Assembly (NCBI GenBank): GCA_002086835.1
Contig: MVIG01000003.1
Location: forward strand, 62,001 to 126,000
DNA: 64,000 bases
Source of the DNA: Mycolicibacterium porcinum
GTDB taxonomy: Bacteria; Actinomycetota; Actinomycetes; Mycobacteriales; Mycobacteriaceae
Direction: 5' to 3'
In this document: in pieces, positions 1 through 9,078 of the stretch
How the letters are laid out: each line of letters starts with the position of its first letter
How positions within the stretch are numbered: position 1 is the first letter of the stretch
Program-made: the position numbers and the translations under genes
Notes under the pieces: model-generated
The model's input: only the letters and a program-made list of their open reading frames with translations
What the model was told of the DNA's origin: nothing
Database searches by the model: none

Positions 1-2
1 GT

Positions 3-842
3 CGCGCACCCGTGTTGCGCCGCCCCGACGAGGTGGGCCTGCAGTACCAGGACGTGGTATTCCCGTCGATGGACGGTGTGCCGCTGGAGGGCTGGTTCAT
101 CCCCGCGGATGCCGACCGGCTGATCATTCACAACCACTTTCTGCCCGGCAACCGCTACGGATACCCGGGGCACCTGCCCGAGTTCGGCGGCCTGGGCGGT
201 TTCGAAGTGAACTTTCTGCCCGAGTACAAGGCGCTGCACGACGCGGGCTACAACATCCTGGCCTACGACATCCGCAACCACGGCATGAGCGGGCAGGGCA
301 ACGGCGGCATCGCGGGTATCGGGTTGACCGAGTACCGCGACGTCATCGGATCGTTGCGCTACGCCGCAACCCGGCCCGACACCAAGGACATGAAGAAGGT
401 GCTGCTGTCGGTATGCCTGGGAGCGGACTCCACCGCCGTCGCCTGGTCGAAACACCCCGAGGAGTTCTCCGAGATTCAGGCCATGGTCATGTTGCAGCCC
501 GTGTCCGGCCGCTACATCGTCGAGGAATTCGTGAAAGGCATCGGGATGGAGGACGGTTACGCCAAGTTCGACAAGGCCGTCCACGAACGCACCGGATTCC
601 ACCTGGCCGAGCAGTCACCGCTGGAGCACGTGAAGGCCGTGACGGTACCGACGCTGGTCGCCCAGGTCCATGACGACGTCATGACGCGACCGCAGGATGT
701 GCAGGACATCTTCGACGCGATCCCCGTCGATGAGAAGGCCGTGCACTGGATCACCGGAACCGACCGCCGGTTCGACGGCTACAACTACTTCGGCGTGCAC
801 CCCGAGGTTCCGATCGAATGGTTCGACAAGCATGTCAAGTGA
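3..842 (+). CDS. alpha/beta hydrolase, 5' end at window edge
   Basis: An alpha/beta-hydrolase-fold protein whose frame is open to the first base, so the start may lie outside; a GTG at 12 is the first possible start inside and gives 276 residues. The N-terminal DVVFPSMDGVPLEGWFIP block is typical of actinobacterial hydrolases of this group. The nucleophile elbow reads SVCLG (Cys135 from the GTG), so the expected Ser of GxSxG is Cys, as in dienelactone hydrolases. An Asp (HDDVM) and a His (GVHPE) near the C-terminus could complete a triad. The substrate cannot be inferred. A separate + strand gene follows 50 bases later. Confidence 0.75.
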   Translation, partial: RAPVLRRPDEVGLQYQDVVFPSMDGVPLEGWFIPADADRLIIHNHFLPGNRYGYPGHLPEFGGLGGFEVNFLPEYKALHDAGYNILAYDIRNHGMSGQGNGGIAGIGLTEYRDVIGSLRYAATRPDTKDMKKVLLSVCLGADSTAVAWSKHPEEFSEIQAMVMLQPVSGRYIVEEFVKGIGMEDGYAKFDKAVHERTGFHLAEQSPLEHVKAVTVPTLVAQVHDDVMTRPQDVQDIFDAIPVDEKAVHWITGTDRRFDGYNYFGVHPEVPIEWFDKHVK

Positions 843-892
843 CCGGGGAGCCTGACGTGGGCGGTGGGGCCCAGACACTAACGTGAATACAC

Positions 893-2350
893 GTGACTAC
901 CGCCCACGTCGACGGGCCTGCCGGTCAGACCATTTCGCCGTTCGCCGCGCGCGTTGTGGTCCCGATCAGCATCATCACTGCCGTATTGCATTGCATTGCA
1001 GGCGCATTGGACCAGCACTACTGGTTCGACGAGGTGTACATGCTGTCGATCGGTCGCAGTCATCTCGACTGGGGATCGGCCGATCAACCTCCGTTGACGC
1101 CCGCGCTGGCGGCCCTGGCGGATGCCGTCGCGCCTGGTTCGCTGATCGTGCTGCGGCTGGCCGCTGTACTGGCGACGGCCGGGGCGGTGGTGGTGGCCGG
1201 CCTGATCGCGCGCGAGCTCGGATGTGACCGGCGGGCGCAGGGACTCACGGCCGCCGCTCAGGCAACCATGGCCTGGTCCTCCTTGGTCGGGCATTGGCTG
1301 ACTCCGTACTCGCTCGAGCCCGTCGAGTGGCTGCTGTTGATCTGGCTGTTGGTGCGGTGGGTTCGGGTGCGCGAGGACCGGCTGCTTCTCGCGGCCGGTG
1401 TCGTCGCAGGCATCGCGGCGATGACGAAATTCCAGATCGTGTTGTTGGGCGTCGTGTTGTTCGTGGCGATCGCGGCGGTCGGCCCACGAGCCCTCTTGCG
1501 TCGTCCGCTGTTGTGGGCGGGAATGGCTATCGCCGTAGCCCTGGCCATGCCGACGTTGATCTGGCAGTACCTCAACGGCTGGCCCCAGTTGAAGATGGCT
1601 CCGGTCGTCGCGGGTGAGGCCGAGGCGTTGTACGGCGGCCGGCCGGGCATCGCTGTGCAGCTGATCGTGTTCGCGGGTGTGCTCGGGGTCGGCCTCGGTG
1701 CGTACGGGCTGTGGCTGCTGTTCCGGGTACCGGCACTCCGCGACTACCGGTTCCTCGGGATCAGTTTCGTCGTGCTGTACGTGGTGTTCGTCGCGACCGC
1801 GGGCCGTCCCTATTACATCGTCGGCTTGTACGCGCCGCTGGCTGCGGTCGGTGCGCTGGGCCTGCAATGGCGCCGCGAGGCTGGATCCCGCGGTTCCCGG
1901 TGGCTGGCGTGGCCGGCATACGCGGCAAGCGTTGCACTCGCCGGCATGATGCTGGTCTTCTCGACGACGGCCGTTCTCTCCGACGTACCCGAGAAAATTG
2001 CGCGGAGCGCGGGCGAGGTCTACCGGTCGTTGCCCGCCGACCGGCAGGAGCGGACCGCCCTGATCGGTGACTCCTATATCGTCGCAGCGTATCTCGACGG
2101 CTACGGGGATCGATACGACCTGCCCGTCGCATACAGCCTCAACCGCAGCTACGGTTACTTCCCGCCGCCGCCCGACGATCAGTCAGAAGCCCTCTATATC
2201 GGCAGGGAACCCGGCGAACTTCGTCAGTACTTCGCAGATGTGCGCGTGGCCGGCGACATCGGCGAGGACATGCGCGCTTACCTCCTGACCGGACGACAGC
2301 AACCATGGGAGCTGATCTGGTCGCGGTTGCGGAATTTGACCGTCTCCTGA
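893..2350 (+). CDS. GT39/GT83-type membrane glycosyltransferase
   Basis: Polytopic membrane protein of 485 residues. After the first hydrophobic segment come an acidic pair in FDEVYM (residues 45-50) and DQPPLTP (64-70), the arrangement of PMT/ArnT-type glycosyltransferases, which use a polyprenyl-phosphate sugar and put the catalytic Asp in the first extracytoplasmic loop. About ten hydrophobic stretches follow, then a soluble C-terminal part. It probably transfers a sugar to a cell-envelope acceptor; donor and acceptor are unknown. The GTG at 893 is used because no upstream in-frame start has a better ribosome binding site. It converges on the TetR gene at 2391. Confidence 0.8.
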   Translation: MTTAHVDGPAGQTISPFAARVVVPISIITAVLHCIAGALDQHYWFDEVYMLSIGRSHLDWGSADQPPLTPALAALADAVAPGSLIVLRLAAVLATAGAVVVAGLIARELGCDRRAQGLTAAAQATMAWSSLVGHWLTPYSLEPVEWLLLIWLLVRWVRVREDRLLLAAGVVAGIAAMTKFQIVLLGVVLFVAIAAVGPRALLRRPLLWAGMAIAVALAMPTLIWQYLNGWPQLKMAPVVAGEAEALYGGRPGIAVQLIVFAGVLGVGLGAYGLWLLFRVPALRDYRFLGISFVVLYVVFVATAGRPYYIVGLYAPLAAVGALGLQWRREAGSRGSRWLAWPAYAASVALAGMMLVFSTTAVLSDVPEKIARSAGEVYRSLPADRQERTALIGDSYIVAAYLDGYGDRYDLPVAYSLNRSYGYFPPPPDDQSEALYIGREPGELRQYFADVRVAGDIGEDMRAYLLTGRQQPWELIWSRLRNLTVS

Positions 2351-2390
2351 ACCGGCTCTCCCAGCTCACCTGACGAACCGGGTCGCCGCG

Positions 2391-3023
2391 CTAGCCCTGC
2401 TGTCCGTGGATCGACAGCGCCATCAACCTCGGATAGAGGACTGCCGGGCCCAACCATCGAGCGACGAAGCGGCGCAACGCGACTCCGCGGCGCGGTTCTT
2501 GCCCGGGGTCGGTCAGCATGGATTGCACCGTGCGCAAGGTCATCTCGGCAAGTTCACGAAGCGCGGCGGTGTCGAAGCCGTGTAGCTGCCAATCGACATC
2601 GAGGCGGTGAAAAACGGACAAGCAGAACGCGATTGCCGTATCGGAGGTCAGCGAGACGACGACTTCGCCCGCGCCGCTCCGGCTCAGTAGCCGTTCCAGC
2701 TGCGGATCGCCGGACAGTCGCTCCACTCCGAATGACACGCTTTCGACCACGGCGGTGATCGGGTCGTCGAGACCGCTGACGTGATCGGCAACCTGGTCGA
2801 TGAACCCGTTGACCGCCCGCATCGCACTGGCGATGAGCAGCGCGTCGGCGTTCGGAAAGTAGCGGTACACCGTCTGGCGGGTGACTCCGAGTCTGCGGGC
2901 CACGTCGGCAAGTCGGATCGCCGCCCCGTGCTCGGCGATCTCTTCGTCGACAGCGGTCAAGATGCGCGAAATAGCTTCTTCGTCCGATGAGGGCGTCGAA
3001 CCCGCCCAGCCACGACTACGCAT
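2391..3023 (-). CDS. TetR family transcriptional regulator
   Basis: A 210-residue TetR-type repressor. The N-terminal three-helix DNA-binding domain is at about residues 18-65, with recognition region RRLGVTRQTVYRYFPNADAL; the remainder is the helical ligand-binding and dimerisation part. Its ATG overlaps the last 8 bases of the upstream P450 gene, so the two are translationally coupled. That suggests it regulates the P450, its substrate pathway, or both. The effector is unknown. Confidence 0.88.
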   Translation of the reverse strand: MRSRGWAGSTPSSDEEAISRILTAVDEEIAEHGAAIRLADVARRLGVTRQTVYRYFPNADALLIASAMRAVNGFIDQVADHVSGLDDPITAVVESVSFGVERLSGDPQLERLLSRSGAGEVVVSLTSDTAIAFCLSVFHRLDVDWQLHGFDTAALRELAEMTLRTVQSMLTDPGQEPRRGVALRRFVARWLGPAVLYPRLMALSIHGQQG

Positions 3024-4269
3024 CCGCCGTCACCAGCCTTTCGCTGGTGAATTGAATCGGAAGCGTTGTCGGACCGGTCATTCCCAGCAGGGATTTCCAC
3101 GGGGCCGGGCCGACGCGATGGGTGCCGGAGAGGCGGCGGGTGAGGACCGTGAGGGCTTCGGCCAGTTCGCGGCGTGCCAGGTTCGCACCCAGGCAGTAAT
3201 GCGCGCCACCGCCGAACGTCAGGATTGCGGGGACGTCCTTGCGCGTGATGTCGAAGCGATCGGCATCGGCATAGATCGCTGGATCCCTATTGGCGGCAAA
3301 AGTGTTCGCGAGGACGAAGGTTCCCGCCGGGAACAGGTAGCCACCGAACTCGACATCGTCGACGGCGGCGCGCGGCACGATGCACGCCGCCGGCGAATGG
3401 CGCATGCTCTCCTCCACCGCCTGCATCGCCAGCTCCGGATGGCCGCGCAGCTTGGCCCATTGGTCCGGATGCTCGCAGAGCACCTGAACCGATGCCGCCA
3501 GCTGGTTTCGCGTCGTATCCGTTCCCGCCATTAGGAAGCCGGCCACCAGCATGCGGAGTTCGTCCAGGTTCAGCCGGTCGCCATCACTTTCAGCGCGAAT
3601 GAGCTCAGACAGCAGATCATCGGTCAGGTGGTCTCGGCGGGCAGCGACCATGTCGTCCACGTAGGCGTCGAGTTCACCCCAGGCGCGCATGATCGCGGAC
3701 TCATCGAAGTCGGCGTCCGGCTGAAAGTTCAGGGCTTTGAAGACCTCTTCGGTCCAGTCCGCGAACAACTGCCAATCCTCGCGCGGCGCACCGAGCAACG
3801 CGCACATGATCGGGGTGGGGTAAGGACGCGCGATGTCGGTCACGACATCACACCGGCCGGCGTCCACCACCTGATCGATCAGCTCGTTCACCACCTCGTG
3901 GATGGTGTCCTGGAGACGCGAGGTCGCGCGCGGTGTGAACGCCTTGGAGACCAGCTTGCGCAGCCGGACATGTGGTGCGCCGTCCAGGCCGAGGAGGCTG
4001 GTCGTCATCTTGTCGTACAACGGACCTGAGGTGATGCCCTGCGCCGCCAGAGTGATTCCGGGCGGGAGGCGGAACCTGTTGTCGCGCAATATCTCGCGAG
4101 CCAGCTCGTAGGACAGTATTTCCGGGCCGAGAGGCCCGATGGCAATGGGCGCGCGGGCTTGCGCCAGCCGGACATCGTCGAGGATGTCGTGCGGCGTGGC
4201 AGTGAGGCTGTACGTGAGCGTCGGCAGCCCGGCTTCGAAGACGTTGGGAGCGGCGCTGTTCACGTTCAT
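3016..4269 (-). CDS. cytochrome P450
   Basis: A 417-residue soluble bacterial P450 haem monooxygenase. It has the I-helix oxygen-binding motif AGTDTT (248-253), the K-helix ExxR (Glu287, Arg290) and the haem loop FGGGAHYCLGANLAR with Cys359 as thiolate ligand. The length is normal for class I bacterial enzymes, which need a separate ferredoxin and reductase; neither is encoded nearby. It is the first gene of a two-gene unit with the TetR regulator. The CYP family and substrate cannot be assigned by eye. The ATG at 4269 follows about 300 bases without another gene, which would hold its promoter. Confidence 0.93.
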   Translation of the reverse strand: MNVNSAAPNVFEAGLPTLTYSLTATPHDILDDVRLAQARAPIAIGPLGPEILSYELAREILRDNRFRLPPGITLAAQGITSGPLYDKMTTSLLGLDGAPHVRLRKLVSKAFTPRATSRLQDTIHEVVNELIDQVVDAGRCDVVTDIARPYPTPIMCALLGAPREDWQLFADWTEEVFKALNFQPDADFDESAIMRAWGELDAYVDDMVAARRDHLTDDLLSELIRAESDGDRLNLDELRMLVAGFLMAGTDTTRNQLAASVQVLCEHPDQWAKLRGHPELAMQAVEESMRHSPAACIVPRAAVDDVEFGGYLFPAGTFVLANTFAANRDPAIYADADRFDITRKDVPAILTFGGGAHYCLGANLARRELAEALTVLTRRLSGTHRVGPAPWKSLLGMTGPTTLPIQFTSERLVTADA

Positions 4270-4524
4270 TGACGTTCCTACCTTCCCGCAAGGCCCACGG
4301 CGGACTCGACGGACATATTTGTCGCAAGCGTATGACCACTACCGTCCGAACGTCAATGGCCATGCTGCTTCACCTCGAGATAGGCCCGCCCGCCGAACAA
4401 CGAGGTCATACGTTGCTCCACTAGATGTCCAAATGGCCGGCCGCAACGCTGGATGCGGGAGCGCCGTCGACAAGCAACCGGGCACACCGAGCCCGTCCCG
4501 AATCAGCGTCGGCTTGTGGCCGAA

Positions 4525-4562
4525 TCAAAAATGGCAGATCAGTTGCCTGACCTGCCATTTGA
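4525..4562 (-). terminator. intrinsic terminator after tRNA-Ala
   Basis: Perfect 9-bp inverted repeat (4529-4537 with 4552-4560). Read on the minus strand it is followed at once by a run of five T. It starts 4 bases after the tRNA 3' end, so it most likely ends the tRNA transcript. The rest of 4270-4524 holds nothing recognised beyond the presumed P450 promoter. Confidence 0.75.
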
Positions 4563-4565
4563 GAG

Positions 4566-4638
4566 TGGAGCTAAGGGGAATCGAACCCCTGACCTTCTCG
4601 ATGCGAACGAGACGCGCTACCAACTGCGCTATAGCCCC
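4566..4638 (-). tRNA. tRNA-Ala (anticodon CGC)
   Basis: A 73-base tRNA on the minus strand. The acceptor stem 4632-4638/4567-4573 carries the G3:U70 wobble that is the alanine identity element. The anticodon stem (TCTCG/CGAGA) encloses loop TTCGCAT, giving anticodon CGC, which reads GCG. The T arm AGGGG-TTCGATT-CCCCT is canonical. CCA is not encoded; the discriminator is A. Confidence 0.96.
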
Positions 4639-4693
4639 TGATACCGAGTGGAAAGGCTACCAGGACTGCACCCGGGAGACGAAACCGGCCGCC

Positions 4694-5893
4694 CTACTGG
4701 CCGGAAGCACGCGGTAGATCGTATTCGCGGGACATCGACCCGTACGACGCATAGGCCAGGTGCTCGAAGATCGGATCCTCGTCGTCGATGTCGAGGACCA
4801 CCGCCCCGGGCCTGCGCAGCCGGGCCGGTACGACGTCGAGCTTGTGGTCGTCGGTGTTCTCCACGCCGAGCCGGGACCGGGCCATGCGCTGCGCGCGGCG
4901 ACGCCTCAGCTGCTCCTCGATGCGCGTCTGACGGCGCAGGTAGGCCAGGTACAGCACGGTCAGCGTGCCGGCGGTCCCGCACACCCACCATGCCGATGGC
5001 GTCACCAGGAAGGCGGCGCCCGCAGAGAACAACAGCGTGACGGCCAGCACCGCGAGCACGCGCTTGCGGAACCGGAACTTGCGGGCGCTGATCTCCGCGG
5101 CCTTCTTGGATTCGAAACGGCGCGGCCGGGTCGCGCCCAACGACGCGACCCGTGCCTCCGACTGATCTTCCTCGACCGGCTCGTCCTCGGCCTCGGGTTC
5201 CAGGCCCGCCTCGTCGGCGACGTATTCGTACTCGTCGTCGGTGAGATCGTCCGGGTCCTCAGCCTGCTGGACGGACTCGGGCTCCTCGGCCGCGTCGAGA
5301 TCGACTGCGATCCGCTCGGTTTGGGCTTCCGACTCGACGGCGTCGAATTCCTCGACGGGCTCTTCGACCGGTTCCTCGATGGGCTCGTCGACTGCGACGG
5401 GCTCCGGCTCGGGTTCAACCTCGGGCTCGGTCTCGAACTCCAATTCGAGTTCAGGCTCGCCGACTTCCTCGGGCTGCGGCTCGGCCGCTTCCGTCATCGC
5501 CCCGACCGGCAGGGCGCCGGAATCCTCGTCGACGATGTCGACGTCGAGGTAGTCGGGTTCAGGGGTCTCCACACTGACGGCGGCCACCACGACGGTGCGC
5601 TGCACGGTCGCGTGCACCCGCACTTCGGCAGGCGCCTCCTCCTCGAGGTCTTCGTCGAGATCCTCGTCGAGGTGGTCAGCACTGGGCCGCCAGTGCGGAT
5701 CGCTGTGATGCCCGGCGGCGGGGCCGCGCCGTAAGCGTTGTGCGTTGCGTCCGCTGTTGAGTACTCGGGTCGCCAGGGCGACGTCACTGGTACGACGGAC
5801 CGAGTCGCGCTTGCTGATCAACATCGGAACCAAAACGAAAAGCCAGAGAACGACGAGGGAAATCCACAGCAGTGACTGGGGGATGCTTGGCAT
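4694..5893 (-). CDS. glpR: divisome membrane protein GlpR/SepX (Rv0996-like)
   Basis: A 399-residue membrane protein. The ATG at 5893 is preceded by AAAGGAG; an earlier in-frame start at 5962 has no site. One N-terminal transmembrane helix (about 8-26) is followed by a roughly 200-residue loop very rich in Glu, Asp and Pro, two adjacent helices (about 278-318), and a basic then acidic cytoplasmic tail of about 75 residues. Order next to rimJ, moeA and galU matches M. tuberculosis Rv0996. In Corynebacterium this protein is the membrane receptor for the gephyrin-like Glp, and in Streptomyces (SepX) it supports FtsZ-ring function. The same role here is inferred from synteny and topology. Confidence 0.85.
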   Translation of the reverse strand: MPSIPQSLLWISLVVLWLFVLVPMLISKRDSVRRTSDVALATRVLNSGRNAQRLRRGPAAGHHSDPHWRPSADHLDEDLDEDLEEEAPAEVRVHATVQRTVVVAAVSVETPEPDYLDVDIVDEDSGALPVGAMTEAAEPQPEEVGEPELELEFETEPEVEPEPEPVAVDEPIEEPVEEPVEEFDAVESEAQTERIAVDLDAAEEPESVQQAEDPDDLTDDEYEYVADEAGLEPEAEDEPVEEDQSEARVASLGATRPRRFESKKAAEISARKFRFRKRVLAVLAVTLLFSAGAAFLVTPSAWWVCGTAGTLTVLYLAYLRRQTRIEEQLRRRRAQRMARSRLGVENTDDHKLDVVPARLRRPGAVVLDIDDEDPIFEHLAYASYGSMSREYDLPRASGQ

Positions 5894-5960
5894 GACGCCT
5901 GCTCCTTTCCCCTTCAGGCTAGGTCTGTGACCAGCGCATCCATGGATGGCGCGCCGACAC

Positions 5961-6014
5961 AATTACACACCTGTAATTCGATCGATACAAGCACCAACAG
6001 TCACATATGTCACA
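5961..6014. promoter_or_regulatory. candidate control sites upstream of glpR
   Basis: Two short symmetric signals lie between rimJ and glpR: a perfect inverted repeat AATTACA-CACC-TGTAATT (5961-5978) and a direct repeat GTCACA-TAT-GTCACA (6000-6014). They are 68-121 bases upstream of the glpR ATG, where a promoter would be expected. No known regulator motif is matched with confidence. Confidence 0.3.
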
Positions 6015-6131
6015 TTGGTAACAGCTGACGAGACCCGATTCGCTGAGATTGCTTCCAGGGCTGTGGATCCGGCGCGATCACGACCGTGGGCGCAGTTTCG
6101 ACACGGCGCGCCGCGCAGCGAGTCAGCCGGA

Positions 6132-6785
6132 TCAGCACCAACTGGCCCGGCCGGCCGAAACCAGCGCCTGGGCCGCCGAACGCGTCAGCTCTTCCATCGT
6201 GACCGCCACCAGGAGATGGTCCCGCCAGGCGCCGTCGACCTCGAGGTAGCGGCGCAGCAGACCCTCCTCGCGGAAACCCACCCGTGCCAGCACGGCCCGG
6301 CTCGCCGCGTTCTCCGGGCGCACCGTGGCCTCCACCCGGTGCAGCTGCACCCCGTTGAAGCAGTGGTCGAGCCCCAGCGCGAGCGCCCCGGTCGCCACCC
6401 CGCCGCCGGTCTTGTCGCTGGCCACCCAGTAGCCGATCCAGGCCGACCGCAGCGCGCCGTGCGTGACGTTGCCGATCGTGAGCTGGCCGGCGAACTGCCC
6501 GTCGAGCTCGATCACATAGGGCAGCATCCGGCCACGCCGCGCCTCGCTGCGCAGACCCGAGCAGATCGCGGGCCACGACGAAACCGCATGGCGGACATGC
6601 CAATCGACACCGCTCACCGGCTCCCACGGCTCGAGGTGGGCCTGGTCGGCCAGCCGGATACGGCTCCACACCGCGGCATCGCGCAGCCGCACCGGACGTA
6701 GCCGCACCACCCCGGCCGGAACCCGCAACGGCCCGACCGGACCGGGCCACCCCGGGTGAAAAGCGTTGGAGCGGAACATGCTCAT
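6132..6785 (-). CDS. rimJ: GNAT acetyltransferase, RimJ-like
   Basis: A 217-residue GNAT-fold N-acetyltransferase of the RimJ/RimL class, orthologous by position and sequence type to M. tuberculosis Rv0995. VRLRPVRLRD opens the fold at about residue 27. The acetyl-CoA loop lies around WVASDKTGGGVATGA, a Gly-rich variant of the usual Q/RxxGxG/A. VRPENAASRAVLARVGF is the conserved C-terminal motif of this family. It lies between glpR and moeA1 in the cell-division/galU cluster. Ribosomal protein or other N-terminal acetylation is the family activity; the target here is unknown. Confidence 0.85.
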   Translation of the reverse strand: MSMFRSNAFHPGWPGPVGPLRVPAGVVRLRPVRLRDAAVWSRIRLADQAHLEPWEPVSGVDWHVRHAVSSWPAICSGLRSEARRGRMLPYVIELDGQFAGQLTIGNVTHGALRSAWIGYWVASDKTGGGVATGALALGLDHCFNGVQLHRVEATVRPENAASRAVLARVGFREEGLLRRYLEVDGAWRDHLLVAVTMEELTRSAAQALVSAGRASWC

Positions 6786-6831
6786 CCGCGTGATCGATTC
6801 GCCACACCGTCATTCATCGAATGAAGTCTTA

Positions 6832-8070
6832 TCAGCCGCGCTGAGCCAGGAATGCCACATCCACGGTTTCCCCGGTGCGAACCTCGTCGACTTCGCTCGG
6901 AATCACCACGAGACAGTTCGCCTCGGCGAGGGTGGCCAGCAGGTGAGTCGAAGCACCGGGCGCCCCACCCAGGGCCTGGACCAGGTACTCGCCGGTGTCC
7001 TGGTCGCGCATCAGCTGCCCGCGCAGGTAGCCCGTACGGCCGGCCATCGAGCTGATCGGCGACAGCGTGCGGGCCTGAACCACGCGGCGCATCGGCTGGC
7101 GCTTGCCCAGCGAGAGCCGGATCAGCGGGCGGACCATCACCTCGAACACCACCAGCGCGCTCACCGGGTTGGCGGGCAGCAGGAATACCGGGACCCGGTC
7201 ACGGCCGAGCTGGCCGAAGCCCTGCACTGAGCCCGGGTGCATCGCGATCCGCGCCACTTCCATCTCGCCGAGTTCGGAGAGCACGGTGCGCACCGATTCC
7301 GCGGCGGCTCCGCCGACCGCGCCGGCGATGACCACGATCTCATTGCGGTTGACTTGCCCCTCAACGGTTTCCCGCAGTTCCCCTGGGTCGGTGCTGATGA
7401 TGCCGACGCGGTTGACCTCGGCACCCGCATCGCGACCCGCCGCGGCCAGCGCATAGGAGTTCACGTCGTACACCTGGCCCGTGCCCGGATTGCGGGACAC
7501 GTCGACGAGCTCACCGCCCACGCACATCACCGACAACCTCGGCCGCGGATGCACCAGCACCCGGTCGCGCCCGACCGCGGCCAGCAGACCCACCTGGGCC
7601 GGGCCGATGATGGTGCCGGCCCGCACCGCGACGTCGCCTGGCTGCACATCGTCACCGGTGCGCCGGACATAGGCGCCCGACCGCACACTGCGCAGGATCC
7701 GCACCCGGTTCTCACCGCCGTCGGTCCAGCGCAACGGCAGCACCGCGTCCGCCAGGGTGGGCATCGGAGCACCGGTCTGCACGCGCGCGGCCTGCCGCGG
7801 CTGCAACCGGCTCGGGGTGCGAGCTCCCGCTTCGATCGAGCCCATCACCGGCAGGCTGATCTCACCGGCGCCGTCGCCCACGGACAACACGTCGACGCTG
7901 CGCACCGCGTACCCGTCGATCGCGGCCTGATCGAATCCCGGCATCGGTCGCTCGGTGACGACCTCCTCGGCACACATCAGGCCCTGTGACTCGGCGATGG
8001 CCACTCGCACCGGTCGGGGGGCCACCGCAGCAGCTGCTACCCGAGCCTGCTGTTCCTCCACCGAACGCAC
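6832..8070 (-). CDS. moeA1: gephyrin-like MoeA1 / Glp
   Basis: A 412-residue MoeA/gephyrin-family protein (Rv0994-like). Visible are the N-terminal FDQAAIDGYAVR block, the MogA-like domain III with VGIIS and AGAVGGAAAESVR, and the C-terminal beta domain. Classical MoeA inserts molybdate into adenylylated molybdopterin. In Corynebacterium the homologue Glp instead links the divisome to its receptor GlpR, and the same galU-moeA-rimJ-glpR order is present here. The normal PGNPVS motif reads PANPVS, and domain III has AGAVGGAAAE where strict MoeA has GG-S-G, so enzymatic activity is uncertain. A divisome role is inferred from context. Confidence 0.88.
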   Translation of the reverse strand: MRSVEEQQARVAAAAVAPRPVRVAIAESQGLMCAEEVVTERPMPGFDQAAIDGYAVRSVDVLSVGDGAGEISLPVMGSIEAGARTPSRLQPRQAARVQTGAPMPTLADAVLPLRWTDGGENRVRILRSVRSGAYVRRTGDDVQPGDVAVRAGTIIGPAQVGLLAAVGRDRVLVHPRPRLSVMCVGGELVDVSRNPGTGQVYDVNSYALAAAGRDAGAEVNRVGIISTDPGELRETVEGQVNRNEIVVIAGAVGGAAAESVRTVLSELGEMEVARIAMHPGSVQGFGQLGRDRVPVFLLPANPVSALVVFEVMVRPLIRLSLGKRQPMRRVVQARTLSPISSMAGRTGYLRGQLMRDQDTGEYLVQALGGAPGASTHLLATLAEANCLVVIPSEVDEVRTGETVDVAFLAQRG

Positions 8071-8121
8071 AACACGCCTTCCTATCTACAGGCCCCCGAC
8101 TGACGGACACCCGACGCGTTG

Positions 8122-9051
8122 CTAGCCGTCCTGTCCGGTCAGACCCAATCGTTCGACCAACCACCGCCGCAGATCGGGGCCGTAGTCGTCACGTTCCAAC
8201 GCAAAGTCAACCGCAGCCTTCAGGTAGCCGCCGGGATTTCCCAGGTCGTGTCGGGCTCCGCGGTGCACGACGACGTGGACCGGATGGCCCTCTTCGATCA
8301 GCAGCGCGATGGCGTCGGTCAGCTGGATCTCCCCGCCCACCCCGCGCGAAACCCGGCGCAGCGCATCGAAGATCGCCCGGTCCAGCAGGTAGCGGCCTGC
8401 CGCGGCGTACGGCGACGGCGCATCCTCGGACTTGGGTTTTTCCACCATCCCCTTGACCCGCAGCACGTTCGGGTTGGCCGCGTCGGGCACGGTCTCGACG
8501 TCGAAGACGCCGTAGGCACTGATCTCGTCTTCGGGCACCTCGATGGCGCACAGCACGGTCCCGCCGCGCTTGGCGCGGACCTTCGACATGGTCTCCAGCA
8601 CACCGGTCGGCAGCACCAGATCGTCGGGCAGCAGCACCGCGATCGCGTCCTCGTCGGGAGCCAGTGCACCTTCGACACAGCCGACGGCGTGCCCCAGGCC
8701 CAGCGGCTCGGCCTGCACCACGGATTCGACCTTGATCAGTGCGGGAGCGCGACGGACTTTCTCCAGCATCGTCTTCTTGCCGCGAGCCTCCAGCGTGCCT
8801 TCGAGCACCAGATCCTCGACGAAGTGCGCGACGACGCCGTCTTTGCCTTCCGAGGTGATGATGATCAAGCGCTCAGCACCGGCCTCGGCCGCCTCGGCCG
8901 CGACCAGCTCGATGCCCGGGGTGTCGACTACTGGCAGCAATTCCTTGGGGACCGTCTTGGTCGCAGGCAGGAAACGCGTACCCAGACCGGCCGCCGGGAC
9001 CACGGCCGTATAGGGAATCGGCACCTCAGGTGCCTTGTGAGACGTGCTCAT
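8122..9051 (-). CDS. galU: UTP-glucose-1-phosphate uridylyltransferase GalU
   Basis: A 309-residue nucleotidyltransferase making UDP-glucose from glucose-1-phosphate and UTP, the precursor for trehalose, galactan and glycolipid synthesis. The N-terminal nucleotide-binding signature GLGTRFLPATKTVPKELLP lies at about residues 22-40; the family motifs GLGHAVG and VEKP follow. The length is normal. It is the first gene of the minus-strand galU-moeA1-rimJ-glpR run, with 51 bases to moeA1, and is divergent from the folate gene beginning at 9079. Confidence 0.95.
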   Translation of the reverse strand: MSTSHKAPEVPIPYTAVVPAAGLGTRFLPATKTVPKELLPVVDTPGIELVAAEAAEAGAERLIIITSEGKDGVVAHFVEDLVLEGTLEARGKKTMLEKVRRAPALIKVESVVQAEPLGLGHAVGCVEGALAPDEDAIAVLLPDDLVLPTGVLETMSKVRAKRGGTVLCAIEVPEDEISAYGVFDVETVPDAANPNVLRVKGMVEKPKSEDAPSPYAAAGRYLLDRAIFDALRRVSRGVGGEIQLTDAIALLIEEGHPVHVVVHRGARHDLGNPGGYLKAAVDFALERDDYGPDLRRWLVERLGLTGQDG

Positions 9052-9078
9052 CGTTCACACCCTAGTGTCCGTTCTGAA

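Noticed and set aside
4453..4641. Small plus-strand frame across the tRNA gene
   Set aside because: It is the complement of tRNA-Ala and its terminator, not a protein gene.
8119..9078. Long open frame extending the formyl-THF cyclo-ligase 320 codons upstream
   Set aside because: It is the antisense of galU; family similarity starts only at 9079. High GC leaves many such antisense frames open.
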